NCBI GenBank assembly: GCA_009693175.1
Contig: SHXT01000003.1
Coordinates: 21,130-85,129, forward strand
Length of the DNA: 64,000 nt
Reading direction: 5' to 3'
DNA from: Candidatus Methylopumilus sp.
GTDB lineage: Bacteria > Pseudomonadota > Gammaproteobacteria > Burkholderiales > Methylophilaceae
The notes below the pieces were generated by a model. It made no database searches. It saw only the letters and a program-made list of their open reading frames with translations, and had not been told where the DNA came from. The position numbers and the translations under genes are program-made. Every line of letters starts with the position of its first letter. The stretch's first letter is position 1. Below are positions 38,776 through 50,300 of this stretch, in pieces.

Positions 38776-39926
38776 TGAAAAAGTATTTATTTTACTTTCT
38801 GCTCATTTTATCTTTAGCGACAAGTGGGCTCGTCGGCTGCTCAAAAAAACAAGAAGTCGCGAAAGAGGGAAAAAAAGATCCACTTGAAATTTTTATTACG
38901 CCTATTATTCGCAGCCAAATCAAAATTGATAAAGCAGATAAAGCAGAGATTAGTGAAGCGGTAAACGTTCCTGGTCGCATTGAAGTACAGCAAAATCGTT
39001 TAGCTAAAATTGGCTCTCCTGTAACAGGACGCGTGAGTGATATTCAAGTATCCCTTGGTCAGATTGTTAAATCAGGCCAAATTCTAGCAAAAGTGAATAG
39101 CGTTGAACTTACCCAAACACAATTGACCTTCATTAAAGCTAAGCAACAAATTGGCCTTAAAACAAAAGCGGTGGAACGTGCAAAACTTTTATTTGACGCA
39201 GATGTAATTAGTAAAGCTGAAATGCAACGTATTGAGGCCGAACTTGAATCAGTGAAAGCTGAATTCGATGCCACCGAAGATCAGCTAGAAATTTTAGGTA
39301 TGACGAAAGCTGCCATTCAAAAGCTGTCGAACTCAAGCACTGTTAATTCTTATAGTGATGTCACAAGTCGCATCGCGGGCATTGTCATTTCTAAACATGT
39401 CAATATCGGTCAAGTCGTTCAACCTGCGGATGAACTTTTTTCTGTGGCAGATTTAAAACATCTTTGGGCAGTAGCAGAAGTGCCTGAGCAACAAGTGGCT
39501 TTTATTCAAAAAGATCAAGAAGTGACCATAGATATTCCAGCACTTGATGATAAGCGTGTAAAAGGAAAAATTATTTACGTAGGAGACATAGTGAATCCGG
39601 AAACTCGAACAGTATTAATCAGAACTGAGATTGATAACTCAAATCAAATGCTTAAACCAGATATGCTTATTTCGTTGACCGTACAATCAAAAAAGGTATC
39701 TAAGCTTGCTGTGCCAACCACCGCTGTAGTAAGAGAAAACGATCGTAGTTATGTATTTGCACAAACAGGCACTAATAAATTCCGTCTAAGAGAAATTGAA
39801 GTGGGTTCTCGTGATGGCGATATGATCAGTATCTTAAGTGGCATTGCGATTGGAGAAACGGTTGTTGTGGACGGTGCATTCCATCTTAATAATGAGCGTA
39901 GAAAGAACTTGAATAAAGATGATTGA
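38775..39926 (+). CDS. RND metal pump periplasmic adaptor (CzcB/CusB-like)
   Basis: A 383-residue lipoprotein adaptor: lipobox LVGC (Cys22), then the lipoyl half RIGSPVTGRVSD-type region near residue 85, a helical hairpin (about residues 105-165), the second lipoyl half AGIVISKHVNIGQVV, then the barrel domain. A Met-rich copper site as in CusB is not evident, while a CzcB-type hybrid motif is also not clear, so the metal is undecided. It overlaps the pump gene by eight bases, consistent with one operon. Confidence 0.92.
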   Translation: MKKYLFYFLLILSLATSGLVGCSKKQEVAKEGKKDPLEIFITPIIRSQIKIDKADKAEISEAVNVPGRIEVQQNRLAKIGSPVTGRVSDIQVSLGQIVKSGQILAKVNSVELTQTQLTFIKAKQQIGLKTKAVERAKLLFDADVISKAEMQRIEAELESVKAEFDATEDQLEILGMTKAAIQKLSNSSTVNSYSDVTSRIAGIVISKHVNIGQVVQPADELFSVADLKHLWAVAEVPEQQVAFIQKDQEVTIDIPALDDKRVKGKIIYVGDIVNPETRTVLIRTEIDNSNQMLKPDMLISLTVQSKKVSKLAVPTTAVVRENDRSYVFAQTGTNKFRLREIEVGSRDGDMISILSGIAIGETVVVDGAFHLNNERRKNLNKDD

Positions 39927-42900
39927 ATCGCTTGTCCGTGGGTCCATCCAACAACGACTTGTTGTCGTTGTAATTGCACTATTTCTGATGCTTGCGGGCG
40001 TTTTTGCAGTTAAAAAACTTTCTGTCGATGCATTCCCAGATGTCACCAACGTCCAAGTCTTAATCGCAACGAATGCCTCAGGCAAATCACCCGAAGAGGT
40101 CGAACGCTTTATTACAGTGCCCATTGAAATTGGCATGACAGGATTGCCTGGCTTAACTGAGATGCGATCTCTCAATAAAAATGCACTCTCACTTATTACA
40201 TTAGTATTCACTGATGACACAAGCGTCTATTTTGCAAGGCAGCTTGTCATGGAACGTTTGGCAGAAGTCATGGGAAAAATGCCAAATGGGGTTACGCCTA
40301 TCTTAGGGCCTGTATCCACAGGCTTAGGTGAAATTTATCAATACACATTAGATAAGCCTACTGACGGTACTAAAGACCTATCTCAAGAAGATTTAACTGA
40401 AAGACGCACCACACAAGATTGGGTCGTAAGGCCATTGCTTCGAAGTATTCCAGGGGTTGCTGAAATTAATTCACAAGGCGGTTATGTGAAACAATATCAA
40501 GCACTTGTCGACCCTGATCGCTTAAGTCATTACGGTTTAAAACTCAGCGATGTTTATTTAGCGCTCGCTAAAAATAATGCAAATAGTGGTGCAGGTGTGC
40601 TTCCTCAGTACGAAGAACAATATCTTATTCGAGGCGTAGGTCTCATTAAAAATCTTGATGACATTCGTGCCATCGTTTTAAAAGAGCATAATGGCGTTCC
40701 TGTATATATGCGAAATGTTGCCGAAGTAAAGCTTGGTCATGAAGTGCGCGTTGGATCCCTTATTAAAAATGGTGATACTGAAGCCGTCGGTGGTGTTGTC
40801 ATGATGATGCGCGGAGGCAATGCAAAAGAAGTGGTATCTCGTATCAAAGCTCGCGTTAAAGAAATCAATGAAAAGAAAATGTTGTCTAGTAATTTAGAAA
40901 TTAAACCTTTCTATGACCGAAGTGAGCTTGTTGATGCTGCTCTTCACACTGTGATCAAAGTGCTTATCGAAGGCGTCATTTTAGTTATTGCAATTCTTTT
41001 TATATTCTTAGGTGATGTCCGCTCAAGCCTAATTGTTGTTATGACTTTATTACTGACACCCCTAATTACTTTTATGGCAATGAATTATTATGGCATTTCA
41101 GCTAATCTTATGTCGCTTGGGGGGCTCACTATTGCTATTGGTCTCATGGTCGACGGATCAGTCGTGGTTGTTGAAAATACTTTTCATAGGCTGGGTCATG
41201 ATCACAATACAGGAAAACTTCGAATTGTTTTAGAGTCAGCCACTGAGGTGGGCAAACCCGTATTGTTTGGTGTAGGTATTATCATCCTAGTATTTTTACC
41301 ACTCATGACCATGCAAGGTATGGAAGGTAAAATGTTTGCGCCACTTGCTATCACCATTGCCATAGCTTTATTCATTTCGCTACTTTTATCTTTTACCTTA
41401 ACGCCTGTTTTATGTTCTTACTTTTTAAAAGGTGGCAATGGTGAAGATACAAAAATTATTCAATGGATTAAAAAACCATATCTTACTTTATTGAACAAAA
41501 GTTTGAACAATGAACGTAAAACAATGATAATTGCCATAAGCATTTTTTTATCATCGATTCTTATCATCCCATTTTTAGGAACATCATTTATTCCAGAAAT
41601 GAAAGAAGGTTCGATTGTGCCTGGCATTAATCGTGTGCCTAATATTTCACTTGAAGAATCAAATGAAATGGAAAAAAAAGCTATGAAAGCTATCATGACA
41701 GTACCTGGTGTTAAATCAGCTATATCTTCTGTCGGTCGAGGTGAAAGTCCAGCGGATCCGCAAGCGCAAAATGAATCAACCCCTATCGTAAGTTTAAAAC
41801 CTAAAAGTGAATGGCCTAAAGGCTGGACACAAGATGATATTGCTAATGCTATCCAAGAAAAGCTTAAATTTTTACTTGGTGTTCAAGTCGTGATGATGCA
41901 ACCGATTTCGGATCGTGTTGACGAACTTCTTACAGGGGTTAGAGCTGATGTGGCTGTTAAAATTTTTGGTGAGGATTTGCAAGTCCTCAAAAACAAAGCA
42001 GATGAAATTGCAAAGCGTGTCTCTAAAATTCCAGGCGCTACCGATATTAAAATAGAAAAAATTTCAGGTCAACAATACCTTAATATCAATTTAGATCGCC
42101 AAGCTATTGCACGTTATGGCTTTAATGCTTCAGACATTAATGATTTTATTGAAACAGCGATTGGTGGAAAAATTGCAACGCGTGTGTTTGAAGGGCAGAG
42201 AAGTTATAGTGCAGCAGTGAGGTTTCATGAAAATCGTCGTAACGATATTGAAACAATCAAAGATATGCTTATGATATCTCCTAATGGATCAAAGATAGCT
42301 TTAAAAAATCTTGCTCAAATTGAATTGCGTGATGGTCCTGCACAAATTAGTCGCGAATTTGCAAAACGTAGAATTGTCGTAGGCATTAATGTTAAAGATC
42401 GTGACTTAGGTGGTTTTGTAGACGATCTCCAAAAAATGCTTAATGATGAAATCAAATTACCTGATGGTTATTATTTTGAATATGGTGGTCAATTTGAAAA
42501 TATGAAACGTGCTTTAAGCCATTTAGCCATGATCGTGCCTATTACCATAGGAGCTATCTTTTTCTTGCTTTTTTTACTTTTTAATTCTTTGCGCTATGCA
42601 GCGATGATTATTACAGTCCTTCCTTTTGCAGCGATTGGTGGTGTTTTCGGCTTGGCGCTCACAGGTGAATATTTATCTGTACCTGCATCGGTTGGATTTA
42701 TTGCGCTTTGTGGTATCGCTGTTTTAAACGGCGTGGTACTGATCACTTGCATTCAAAGCTTAAGAAAAGAAGGTATGGGCCAAATAGAAGCAATTACTGA
42801 AGGATGTAAACAACGCTTACGTCCAGTAATGATGACAGCGACTGTTGCTTTATTGGCACTGGTACCATTCTTATTTGCAACAGGTCCTGGATCTGAAGTA

Positions 42901-43014
42901 CAAAAACCATTAGCCATTGTTGTAATCGGCGGTTTGATTACCTCAACTATATTAACGTTACTTGTATTACCTACACTTTATAAGAAATTTGAAGAGCCTC
43001 ATATTGAAGCTTAA
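39919..43014 (+). CDS. Heavy-metal efflux RND pump (CzcA/CusA family)
   Basis: A 1031-residue proton-driven inner membrane pump of the HME-RND family, with twelve membrane helices and two large periplasmic loops, the expected size. The fourth-helix signature reads AIGLMVDGSVVVVEN (residues 406-420). The DFG start that marks zinc/cobalt/cadmium pumps is AIG here, as in copper/silver pumps, whereas the following DGxV is like CzcA, so the specificity is mixed by this criterion. N-terminal VDAFPDVTNVQV is a family hallmark. It works with the adaptor and outer membrane genes just upstream and a PII-like protein just downstream. Confidence 0.94.
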   Translation: MIESLVRGSIQQRLVVVVIALFLMLAGVFAVKKLSVDAFPDVTNVQVLIATNASGKSPEEVERFITVPIEIGMTGLPGLTEMRSLNKNALSLITLVFTDDTSVYFARQLVMERLAEVMGKMPNGVTPILGPVSTGLGEIYQYTLDKPTDGTKDLSQEDLTERRTTQDWVVRPLLRSIPGVAEINSQGGYVKQYQALVDPDRLSHYGLKLSDVYLALAKNNANSGAGVLPQYEEQYLIRGVGLIKNLDDIRAIVLKEHNGVPVYMRNVAEVKLGHEVRVGSLIKNGDTEAVGGVVMMMRGGNAKEVVSRIKARVKEINEKKMLSSNLEIKPFYDRSELVDAALHTVIKVLIEGVILVIAILFIFLGDVRSSLIVVMTLLLTPLITFMAMNYYGISANLMSLGGLTIAIGLMVDGSVVVVENTFHRLGHDHNTGKLRIVLESATEVGKPVLFGVGIIILVFLPLMTMQGMEGKMFAPLAITIAIALFISLLLSFTLTPVLCSYFLKGGNGEDTKIIQWIKKPYLTLLNKSLNNERKTMIIAISIFLSSILIIPFLGTSFIPEMKEGSIVPGINRVPNISLEESNEMEKKAMKAIMTVPGVKSAISSVGRGESPADPQAQNESTPIVSLKPKSEWPKGWTQDDIANAIQEKLKFLLGVQVVMMQPISDRVDELLTGVRADVAVKIFGEDLQVLKNKADEIAKRVSKIPGATDIKIEKISGQQYLNINLDRQAIARYGFNASDINDFIETAIGGKIATRVFEGQRSYSAAVRFHENRRNDIETIKDMLMISPNGSKIALKNLAQIELRDGPAQISREFAKRRIVVGINVKDRDLGGFVDDLQKMLNDEIKLPDGYYFEYGGQFENMKRALSHLAMIVPITIGAIFFLLFLLFNSLRYAAMIITVLPFAAIGGVFGLALTGEYLSVPASVGFIALCGIAVLNGVVLITCIQSLRKEGMGQIEAITEGCKQRLRPVMMTATVALLALVPFLFATGPGSEVQKPLAIVVIGGLITSTILTLLVLPTLYKKFEEPHIEA

Positions 43015-43032
43015 ATTTATAGGATACCTATT

Positions 43033-43362
43033 ATGAAAGAAATTAAAGCCATTATCCCCCCTCATCGATTACCTAAAATTCGTTCTGCGATGAGAAATCT
43101 TAAAAACTTTCCAGGAATGACAGTCACTAAAGTGGATGGATGTGGTCATGGGTTAAAAAAAATCTCCGATGATCTTCGTCAAGAGCTCACTGACTACACG
43201 CCAAAAATTCTCATTCAGATGATGACACCGGATGACTTAGTGGAAGGGATTCTACAAATCATTGTGGAAGTTGCACATACAGGTCAACAGGGTGATGGCT
43301 TAGTATGGGTCACACCTATTGAGCGGATGATTAGGTTGTCTGAAAAAATTACTGTGGAATAA
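43033..43362 (+). CDS. PII-like protein associated with metal RND pump (PII-NG type)
   Basis: A 109-residue PII-superfamily protein. It keeps the fold pattern and the B-loop TGQQGDGLVWV but lacks the T-loop Tyr51 segment of GlnK. Such PII-NG proteins are known next to CzcA-type pumps and are thought to regulate efflux by nucleotide or metal binding. It begins 18 bases after the pump gene, and the ribosome site (AGGA) lies within a small ATAGG/CCTAT hairpin. Its different T-loop separates it from the nitrogen regulator at 4117. Confidence 0.88.
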   Translation: MKEIKAIIPPHRLPKIRSAMRNLKNFPGMTVTKVDGCGHGLKKISDDLRQELTDYTPKILIQMMTPDDLVEGILQIIVEVAHTGQQGDGLVWVTPIERMIRLSEKITVE

Positions 43363-43465
43363 TATTAATCCATATTTATCTAATTTACTTAATAAAAAAA
43401 GGAACCAATCCCCCTTTATAAAATCTATAATTGTGCACGTAACACTTAATCTATGGAGCTTCAAA

Positions 43466-43954
43466 ATGAAAAAACTATCAATTGTGTTGATGCTTATAGC
43501 CACTTCTTTCGCCAATGCTACTGAATTTTCTGATATGGCCACTGTCAAACGAGTAACGCCTCGCTATATTGAAGTAAATCGTCCTATTTCTTCATGTCAA
43601 ACTTCATCTGAAGCAGCTCCACCTAAAGAAAAAGGTGTTACAGGCGCCATCATTGGTGGTGTTGCAGGTGGATTATTAGGAAGCCGTGTGGGTAAAGGTA
43701 ACGGAAAAGTTGCAGCAGGGGCGGTAGGAGCCGCAGTAGGTGCTGTTGTGGGTGATCGTATGCAAAATGATGACACTGCTGAAACTAGAAATTTAGAGCA
43801 TTGCACGCAAAGAGACAGCTACCAAAGAGTTCAAGAAGGTTACTTAACCCTCTTTTCATATCATGGACATGAATTTGAAGAAGAAACACAAACAAAATAC
43901 CGTGTAGGCCAAAAGGTATCTTTACAAATCAACGCGACTATTGATCAAAATTAA
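43466..43954 (+). CDS. Glycine-zipper outer membrane protein (SlyB/Rick_17kDa-like)
   Basis: A 162-residue exported protein with a signal peptide (cleaved near ANA, residue 18) and a glycine-zipper 2TM segment GAIIGGVAGGLLGSRVGKGN through AAGAVGAAVGAVVGD (about residues 61-96). The remainder is polar, with cysteines at about residues 44 and 111. Related proteins sit in the outer membrane or periplasm and help envelope integrity. The ATG at 43466 has a GGAG site and gives a proper signal; an earlier in-frame ATG at 43433 does not. The next gene is htpX, also envelope stress-related. Confidence 0.82.
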   Translation: MKKLSIVLMLIATSFANATEFSDMATVKRVTPRYIEVNRPISSCQTSSEAAPPKEKGVTGAIIGGVAGGLLGSRVGKGNGKVAAGAVGAAVGAVVGDRMQNDDTAETRNLEHCTQRDSYQRVQEGYLTLFSYHGHEFEEETQTKYRVGQKVSLQINATIDQN

Positions 43955-43972
43955 TTCAGGAATAATTTTAAG

Positions 43973-44854
43973 ATGAAACGTATTTTTTATTTTCTTATTA
44001 CCAACCTTGCAATTGTTTTAGTCCTCTCAATCACCATGCGATTGCTTGGTGTAGAGCCTTTTCTTAATGCTAATGGTTTAAATCTCAATAGCCTTCTTAT
44101 TTTTGCCGTCGTCATGGGTTTTGGTGGAGCTTTTATTTCATTAGCCATCTCAAAATGGTCAGCCAAACAAATGTCAGGCGCTGTGACTATTGATCATCCA
44201 AAAACACCAGATGAAATTTGGTTAGTGAATACAATTAAAAAACAATCACACACTGTGGGTATTCAAATGCCAGAAGTTGCGGTCTTTGATTCCCCAGTTG
44301 TCAACGCATTTGCAACAGGTATGAGTAAAAATAGTTCGCTCGTGGCTGTGTCATCTGGTTTGTTAGCGGCGATGACAAAAGACGAAGCTGAAGCTGTATT
44401 AGGCCATGAAATGTCTCATATCGCAAATGGTGATATGGTCACACTCACTTTAATTCAAGGTGTTGTAAATACTTTTGTCTTATTTTTCTCACGCGTGATT
44501 GGTTACACCGTCGACAAAGTTATCTTTAAAACAAAAGAAGGTACAGGGCCTGCATTTTTTGTAAGTATGATTATTGCCGAATTATTGCTCGGCGTCTTAG
44601 CCTCTATCGTAGTCATGTGGTTTTCACGCCAACGCGAATATCGTGCCGATCAAGGTGGTGGAGAGCTTGCAGGCAAACAAAAAATGATTGCAGCGCTTCA
44701 ACGTTTAAAAACACAATATGAATCAAGTGCCCTACCTAAATCTATTGCCGCATTTGGTATATCAGGTAAGCAAGGAATAGGACTTAAAGAATTATTTTCA
44801 ACTCATCCGAGTTTGGATGATCGCATCGCTGCACTTCAAAAAAGTACAAATTAA
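43973..44854 (+). CDS. htpX: Protease HtpX (zinc metalloprotease)
   Basis: A 293-residue inner membrane M48B protease that degrades misfolded membrane proteins. Membrane helices near residues 4-22, 39-58, about 158-178 and about 193-213 flank the cytosolic active site HEMSH (His145, Glu146, His149); the third ligand is probably a Glu in REYRADQGG. The end carries the family stretch THPSLDDRIAAL. The length matches the family (285-295). It lies 18 bases after the glycine-zipper gene, and its stop is only three bases from the convergent hemE stop. Confidence 0.96.
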   Translation: MKRIFYFLITNLAIVLVLSITMRLLGVEPFLNANGLNLNSLLIFAVVMGFGGAFISLAISKWSAKQMSGAVTIDHPKTPDEIWLVNTIKKQSHTVGIQMPEVAVFDSPVVNAFATGMSKNSSLVAVSSGLLAAMTKDEAEAVLGHEMSHIANGDMVTLTLIQGVVNTFVLFFSRVIGYTVDKVIFKTKEGTGPAFFVSMIIAELLLGVLASIVVMWFSRQREYRADQGGGELAGKQKMIAALQRLKTQYESSALPKSIAAFGISGKQGIGLKELFSTHPSLDDRIAALQKSTN

Positions 44855-44857
44855 CTT

Positions 44858-45925
44858 TTACTTCATGTGAAATTGCTGGCTGTATTCACGCACAGTCTTT
44901 AACATCACATCCACCTGTTCAGGTGGTGTGTGTTCTGTAATGCCGTGACCCAAATTAAATATATGGCCAGAGCCTTGACCGTAGCTATCCAATATAGATT
45001 TAACTTCTTTCTCGACCGCTTCAGGTTTCGACAATAAAATTGCAGGATCTAAATTTCCTTGTAGCGCCACTTGATGACCAACTTTTTGTCGCGCCATACC
45101 AATATCAGTTTGCCAATCAAGCCCTAATGCATGAGCTCCCACTTCTGCTTGATCTTGTAACCAGAGACCGCCGCCTTTAGTAAAAATAATCGATGGAATT
45201 TTTTTGTTACCCATCATTTTTAGATTTGATAAGATCACTTTTATATATGGCAATGAAAATTCTAAATAGCCTTGATGTGACAATGCACCACCCCATGAAT
45301 CAAAAATCATAATCGCATCTACACCTGCTTCAATTTGTGCATGAAGATATTGTGTCACGGCTTCCGTCGTTGTCTTTAAAATGTGATGAAGTAAATCAGG
45401 GCGTGTATAAGCCATTTTTTTTATCGTTAAAAAATCTGTACCTCCCTGACCTTCGACCATATAAGTCGCCAATGTCCATGGGCTTCCTGCAAATCCAATC
45501 AAAGGGACCCTTCCTTGTAATGCTTTTTTAATTTGTGAGACGGCATCAATAACATATTTAAGATCATAAGCAACATCAGGAATTTTTAATTTTTGAATAT
45601 CAATTTCTTCACGTAAAGGCCGTTCAAACTTTGGACCTTCCCCTTCTGCAAAATAAAGTCCTAAGCCCATCGCATCAGGTACCGTCAAAATATCTGAAAA
45701 TAAAATTGATGCATCAAGGAGTGGATAGCGATCAAGTGGCTGTAATGTCACTTCCGTTGCTAGGTCTGGATTTTTACAAAGACTTAAAAAGTCACCGGCT
45801 TTTTTTCGTGTGGCACGATATTCAGGTAAATAACGACCAGCCTGACGCATCATCCATACAGGTGTATAAGGTGTAGGTTCTCGTCGAAGTGCTTTTAAAA
45901 AATAATTATTTTGAAGTGTTGCCAT
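44858..45925 (-). CDS. hemE: Uroporphyrinogen decarboxylase
   Basis: Decarboxylates four acetate side chains of uroporphyrinogen III to coproporphyrinogen III in haem synthesis. The 355-residue barrel shows the N-terminal signature [16 protein letters not shown], the second signature [19 protein letters not shown], and [16 protein letters not shown] near the C-terminus. The length is normal. It follows gltBD on the same strand with a 33-base gap and may be co-transcribed with it. Confidence 0.97.
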   Translation of the reverse strand: MATLQNNYFLKALRREPTPYTPVWMMRQAGRYLPEYRATRKKAGDFLSLCKNPDLATEVTLQPLDRYPLLDASILFSDILTVPDAMGLGLYFAEGEGPKFERPLREEIDIQKLKIPDVAYDLKYVIDAVSQIKKALQGRVPLIGFAGSPWTLATYMVEGQGGTDFLTIKKMAYTRPDLLHHILKTTTEAVTQYLHAQIEAGVDAIMIFDSWGGALSHQGYLEFSLPYIKVILSNLKMMGNKKIPSIIFTKGGGLWLQDQAEVGAHALGLDWQTDIGMARQKVGHQVALQGNLDPAILLSKPEAVEKEVKSILDSYGQGSGHIFNLGHGITEHTPPEQVDVMLKTVREYSQQFHMK

Positions 45926-45958
45926 AGAATATTTTAAAACTTTAAAAAGTTTTAAAAA

Positions 45959-47386
45959 TTAACGTGGGAGCGAAGAGGTTCCCATTAAAAATTCATCCAC
46001 AGCTTTGGCACACTGGCGTCCTTCAAGAATCGCCCATACTACAAGTGATTGACCACGGCGCATATCGCCTGCTGCAAATACTTTAGCTTTGGATGTCACA
46101 TAGGCCTTATCTCCTTCAGTCGTTGCTTTTACATTACCGCGCTGGTCTTTTTCAACACCAAAGAGATCAAGTACTTTTTGTTGCGGGCTGACAAAACCCA
46201 TCGCAAGTAAAACAAGATCAGCTTTCATTTTAAATTCTGAATTTGGTACTTCGCTCATCTTGCCATCTTTCCATTCCACACGAGCAGCAACGATTTCTTT
46301 GACGTTCCCATTCTCCCCTACAAAACTTTTTGTAGTGACAGACCAATCACGTTCACATCCTTCTTCGTGCGAACTTGATGTTCTTAATTTAAGTGGCCAA
46401 TTTGGCCATATTAATTCTTTATTTTCATGTTGCGGCGGTTGTGGCATTAGTTCAAATTGTGTCACAGACGCTGCATAATGACGATTTGATGTGCCCACAC
46501 AATCTGAACCTGTGTCACCCCCACCAATCACCACCACATGCTTACCTGTCGCTAAAATTTGATTTTGTAATTTGTCGCCTGCAACTACTTTATTTTGTTG
46601 CGGTAAAAAATCCATTGCATACATCACGCCATTGAGTTCTCGTCCTGGTGCTAGAAGATCACGAGGATACTCAGCACCGCCAGCTAAAATCACTGCATCA
46701 TAATTTTGAGTCAGCGTTTCAGGGCTTACATCTTCGCCAATATTTTGATTTACTTTAAATGTCACGCCTTCGGCTTCCATTTGTTTCATACGACGGTCGA
46801 TATGTGTTTTTTCCATTTTAAAATCAGGAATACCATAACGAAGAAGGCCTCCGATACGACTATTTTTTTCGTACACACTGACTGAATGACCTGCACGTGC
46901 TAATTGTTGTGCAGCGGCTAGCCCTGCTGGGCCAGAACCTACAATGGCAATTTTTTTATGTGTCTTGGTGGTTGGAGCTTGTGGTTGTACCCAATTATTT
47001 TCCCAAGCTTTATCAATGATCGCGTGTTCAATGGATTTAATACCCACCGCATCATCATTAATATTAAGTGTACAAGCTGCTTCACAAGGTGCCGGACAAA
47101 TGCGTCCAGTAAATTCAGGAAAGTTATTCGTGGAATGCAATACATCGATTGCGTTTTTCCAGTCTTGATTATAAACCAAATCATTCCAATCTGGAATGAT
47201 GTTATTAATCGGGCAACCTGTCATACAAAATGGAATCCCGCAATCCATACAGCGTGCGCCCTGATTTTTTGCTTCATCATCTGTTAAATGAAGTACAAAT
47301 TCTTTGTAATTTTTTAAACGTTCTTGTGGTGGTATATTTTGTTCGCTGATGCGATCAAATTCCATGAAGCCTGTCACTTTACCCAT
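45959..47386 (-). CDS. gltD: Glutamate synthase small subunit (NADPH)
   Basis: A 475-residue flavoprotein that supplies electrons from NADPH to GltB. It has N-terminal cysteines for two [4Fe-4S] clusters (Cys46, Cys49, Cys54, Cys58; Cys97, Cys101, Cys105), an FAD loop GSGPAG (residues 150-155) and an NADPH loop [12 protein letters not shown] (near residue 287). Its ATG touches the gltB stop, so the two subunits are coupled. With GltB it turns glutamine and 2-oxoglutarate into two glutamates, the second step of ammonium assimilation. Confidence 0.96.
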   Translation of the reverse strand: MGKVTGFMEFDRISEQNIPPQERLKNYKEFVLHLTDDEAKNQGARCMDCGIPFCMTGCPINNIIPDWNDLVYNQDWKNAIDVLHSTNNFPEFTGRICPAPCEAACTLNINDDAVGIKSIEHAIIDKAWENNWVQPQAPTTKTHKKIAIVGSGPAGLAAAQQLARAGHSVSVYEKNSRIGGLLRYGIPDFKMEKTHIDRRMKQMEAEGVTFKVNQNIGEDVSPETLTQNYDAVILAGGAEYPRDLLAPGRELNGVMYAMDFLPQQNKVVAGDKLQNQILATGKHVVVIGGGDTGSDCVGTSNRHYAASVTQFELMPQPPQHENKELIWPNWPLKLRTSSSHEEGCERDWSVTTKSFVGENGNVKEIVAARVEWKDGKMSEVPNSEFKMKADLVLLAMGFVSPQQKVLDLFGVEKDQRGNVKATTEGDKAYVTSKAKVFAAGDMRRGQSLVVWAILEGRQCAKAVDEFLMGTSSLPR

Positions 47387-50300
47387 TAGGCTGCTTCCTT
47401 TGTCATGGCTAGATGCATTTCATTTAATGCACGCTTATATTCATTTGGCATGACTTTAATAAATTGAGTTCTTGTTTTATCCCAATTGTCTAAAATCATT
47501 TTGGCGCGCTCACTTTGTGTATGTGTCAAATGTTTTTCAATAAGCGTTTTTAAAATAACTTCGTCAGGCTGATTTAAATGCAGCGCTGCTTTTGTTTGTA
47601 ATTGTTGTGGCTCTAATTTTTCTAATGACACCATTGATGTATTACAACGTTTTTCAAATAATCCATCTTCGTCATACACGTAAGAAACACCGCCTGACAT
47701 ACCCGCTGCAAAATTTTGTCCTGTATTACCTAATACGACGACTGTGCCACCTGTCATATATTCACATCCATGATTACCTACGCCTTCAACCACTGCTGAA
47801 GCACCAGAATTTCTGACACAGAAGCGTTCGCCTGCGACACCGCTAAAATAACTTTCACCTGTCGTTGCACCATACATCACAGTGTTACCCACAATAATAT
47901 TTTCATGAGATTTTGCTTTAAATGTTTTAGGTGGCTTAATCACCACACGTCCACCACATAAACCCTTAGCCACATAATCGTTACCCTCACCAATAAGCTC
48001 TATAGAAATACCTTGTGCTAAGAACGCTGCAAAGCTTTGTCCCGCAGTGCCATTTAAAGTGATGCTGATTGTGTCGTGTGGCAAACCTTGATGACCAAAA
48101 CGTTTTGCGATCTCATGCGACAACATCGTGCCTACTGTACGATTGGTATTTACAATCGGTAAATTGATAGAAACTTTTTCTCGTTTCTCTAATGCATTTT
48201 TTGCTAAACGAATGAGTTCGTTATCAAGCGCATGCTCTAAGCCGTGAGATTGCACTTCAGTATTTCGACGTGACACTTCTTTTTCGATATTGGGTAAAAA
48301 AAAGATTTTACTAAAATCAAGCCCATGAATTTTCCAATGTTTAATACCTGCTTCTGTATCAAGTAAATCTGCGCGACCAATAAGATCATTAAATTTACGA
48401 ATGCCGAGGGAGGCCATAAGCTCTCTTACCTCTTCAGCCACAAAGAAGAAATAATTCACAACATGTTCAGGTTGGCCCGTAAAGCGTTTACGTAATTTTG
48501 GATCTTGTGTCGCAACACCCACAGGACATGTATTTAAATGGCACTTGCGCATCATGATACAACCTTGCACCACTAGAGGTGCTGTTGCAAAACCAAATTC
48601 ATCAGCACCAAGCAATGCACCAATGACTACATCACGACCTGTTTTCATTTGTCCATCGACTTGCACAATGACGCGTCCGCGCAATCGATTAAGCACTAAC
48701 GTTTGTTGTGTTTCAGCCAAACCAATTTCCCAAGGTGTGCCTGCATGTTTAAGCGATGAAATAGGTGATGCACCTGTGCCACCATCATGTCCTGCGATCA
48801 CAATATGATCGGATTTGGCTTTTGCCACGCCTGCTGCTACTGTACCTACGCCTGTTTCAGAAACAAGCTTGACTGAAATACTCGCACTTGGGTTTGCATT
48901 TTTTAAGTCATGAATCAGTTGTGCTAAGTCTTCGATTGAATAAATATCGTGATGCGGTGGTGGAGAAATAAGACCTACACCAGGAACAGAAAAACGAAGT
49001 TTTGCAATATAAGGGCTCACTTTGTAACCTGGGATTTGTCCGCCTTCACCAGGTTTAGCACCTTGTGCCATTTTAATTTGAATTTGATCAGCAGAACTTA
49101 AATATTCTGCAGTCACCCCAAACCGCCCCGATGCAACTTGCTTAATGCGTGAACGAAGTGAATCGCCTTTTTTAAGTTTGATATCCCTCTCAATTAAATG
49201 AAGACCGATGATGTTAGCTAGCGTATTATCTTTGTCTAAAGTCAAAAAACGTTTTGCATCTTCGCCACCTTCACCTGTATTCGATTTTCCACCTATGCGA
49301 TTCATGGCAATCGCTAAAGTGGTATGCGCTTCTGTTGAAATTGAACCTAATGACATCGCTCCCGTTGCAAAACGTTTGACGATTTCTTTAGCGGGCTCCA
49401 CTTCATCTAATGCAACGGCTTGATTGATTGTTTTAAATTTAAATAAACCGCGCAAAGTCATTTGACGTTTCGTTTGATTATTAATGAGCGCTGCATATTC
49501 TTTATATGTCGTATATTGATTAGTACGTGTTGCGTGTTGTAATTTAGCAATAGAGTCCGGTGTCCACATATGCTCTTCACCACGAACTCTAAATGCATAT
49601 TCACCACCGGCATCCAATGCATTAGCTAACACGGGATCGCTACCAAAAGCAGATTGGTGAATACGCATGGTTTCTTCTGCAATTTCTTCAATACCAATAC
49701 CTTCAATATTAGTCACTGTACCTTTGAAGTAAGCGTTAATTAGTTGAGAGTTGAGTCCTACTGCCTCAAAAATTTGTGCACCACAATAAGACTGATAAGT
49801 AGAGATGCCCATCTTAGACATCACTTTATAAAGACCTTTACTAATTGATTTAATAAAATTCTTCTTGGCTATTTCATGATCGGCAGTTAATGCATTCATG
49901 GACTCATAAGCGAGCCATGGACAAATCGCTTCAGCACCGTAACCACCGAGAAGTGCAAAGTGATGTACTTCTCGTGCAGATCCGGTATCTACAACTAACC
50001 CTGTATTTGTGCGTAAACCTTCTTTCACTAAATATTGGTGTGTTGCAGAGATAGCTAAAAGTGCTGGAATCGCAACGCGATCTTTCGATTGATTGCGATC
50101 AGATAAAATGAGAATGTTGTAACCATCTTTTACCGCTTTGTGTGCGTCTTGACGAAGTATATCAATCGCTTTTTTCATACCATACGCATCATCTTTTTTA
50201 AGACCTTTTACATCGTAAGTGATATCAAGCACTAAAGATTGATATGCATTTTTTGTGAGTTTAGAAATATGTTTAAGCTGTTCTAAGTCATCTAAGGTGA

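Noticed and set aside
46944..47287. Overlapping plus-strand frames with several cysteines opposite gltD
   Set aside because: The cysteines come from reading GltD cluster-region codons backwards; gltD is complete.
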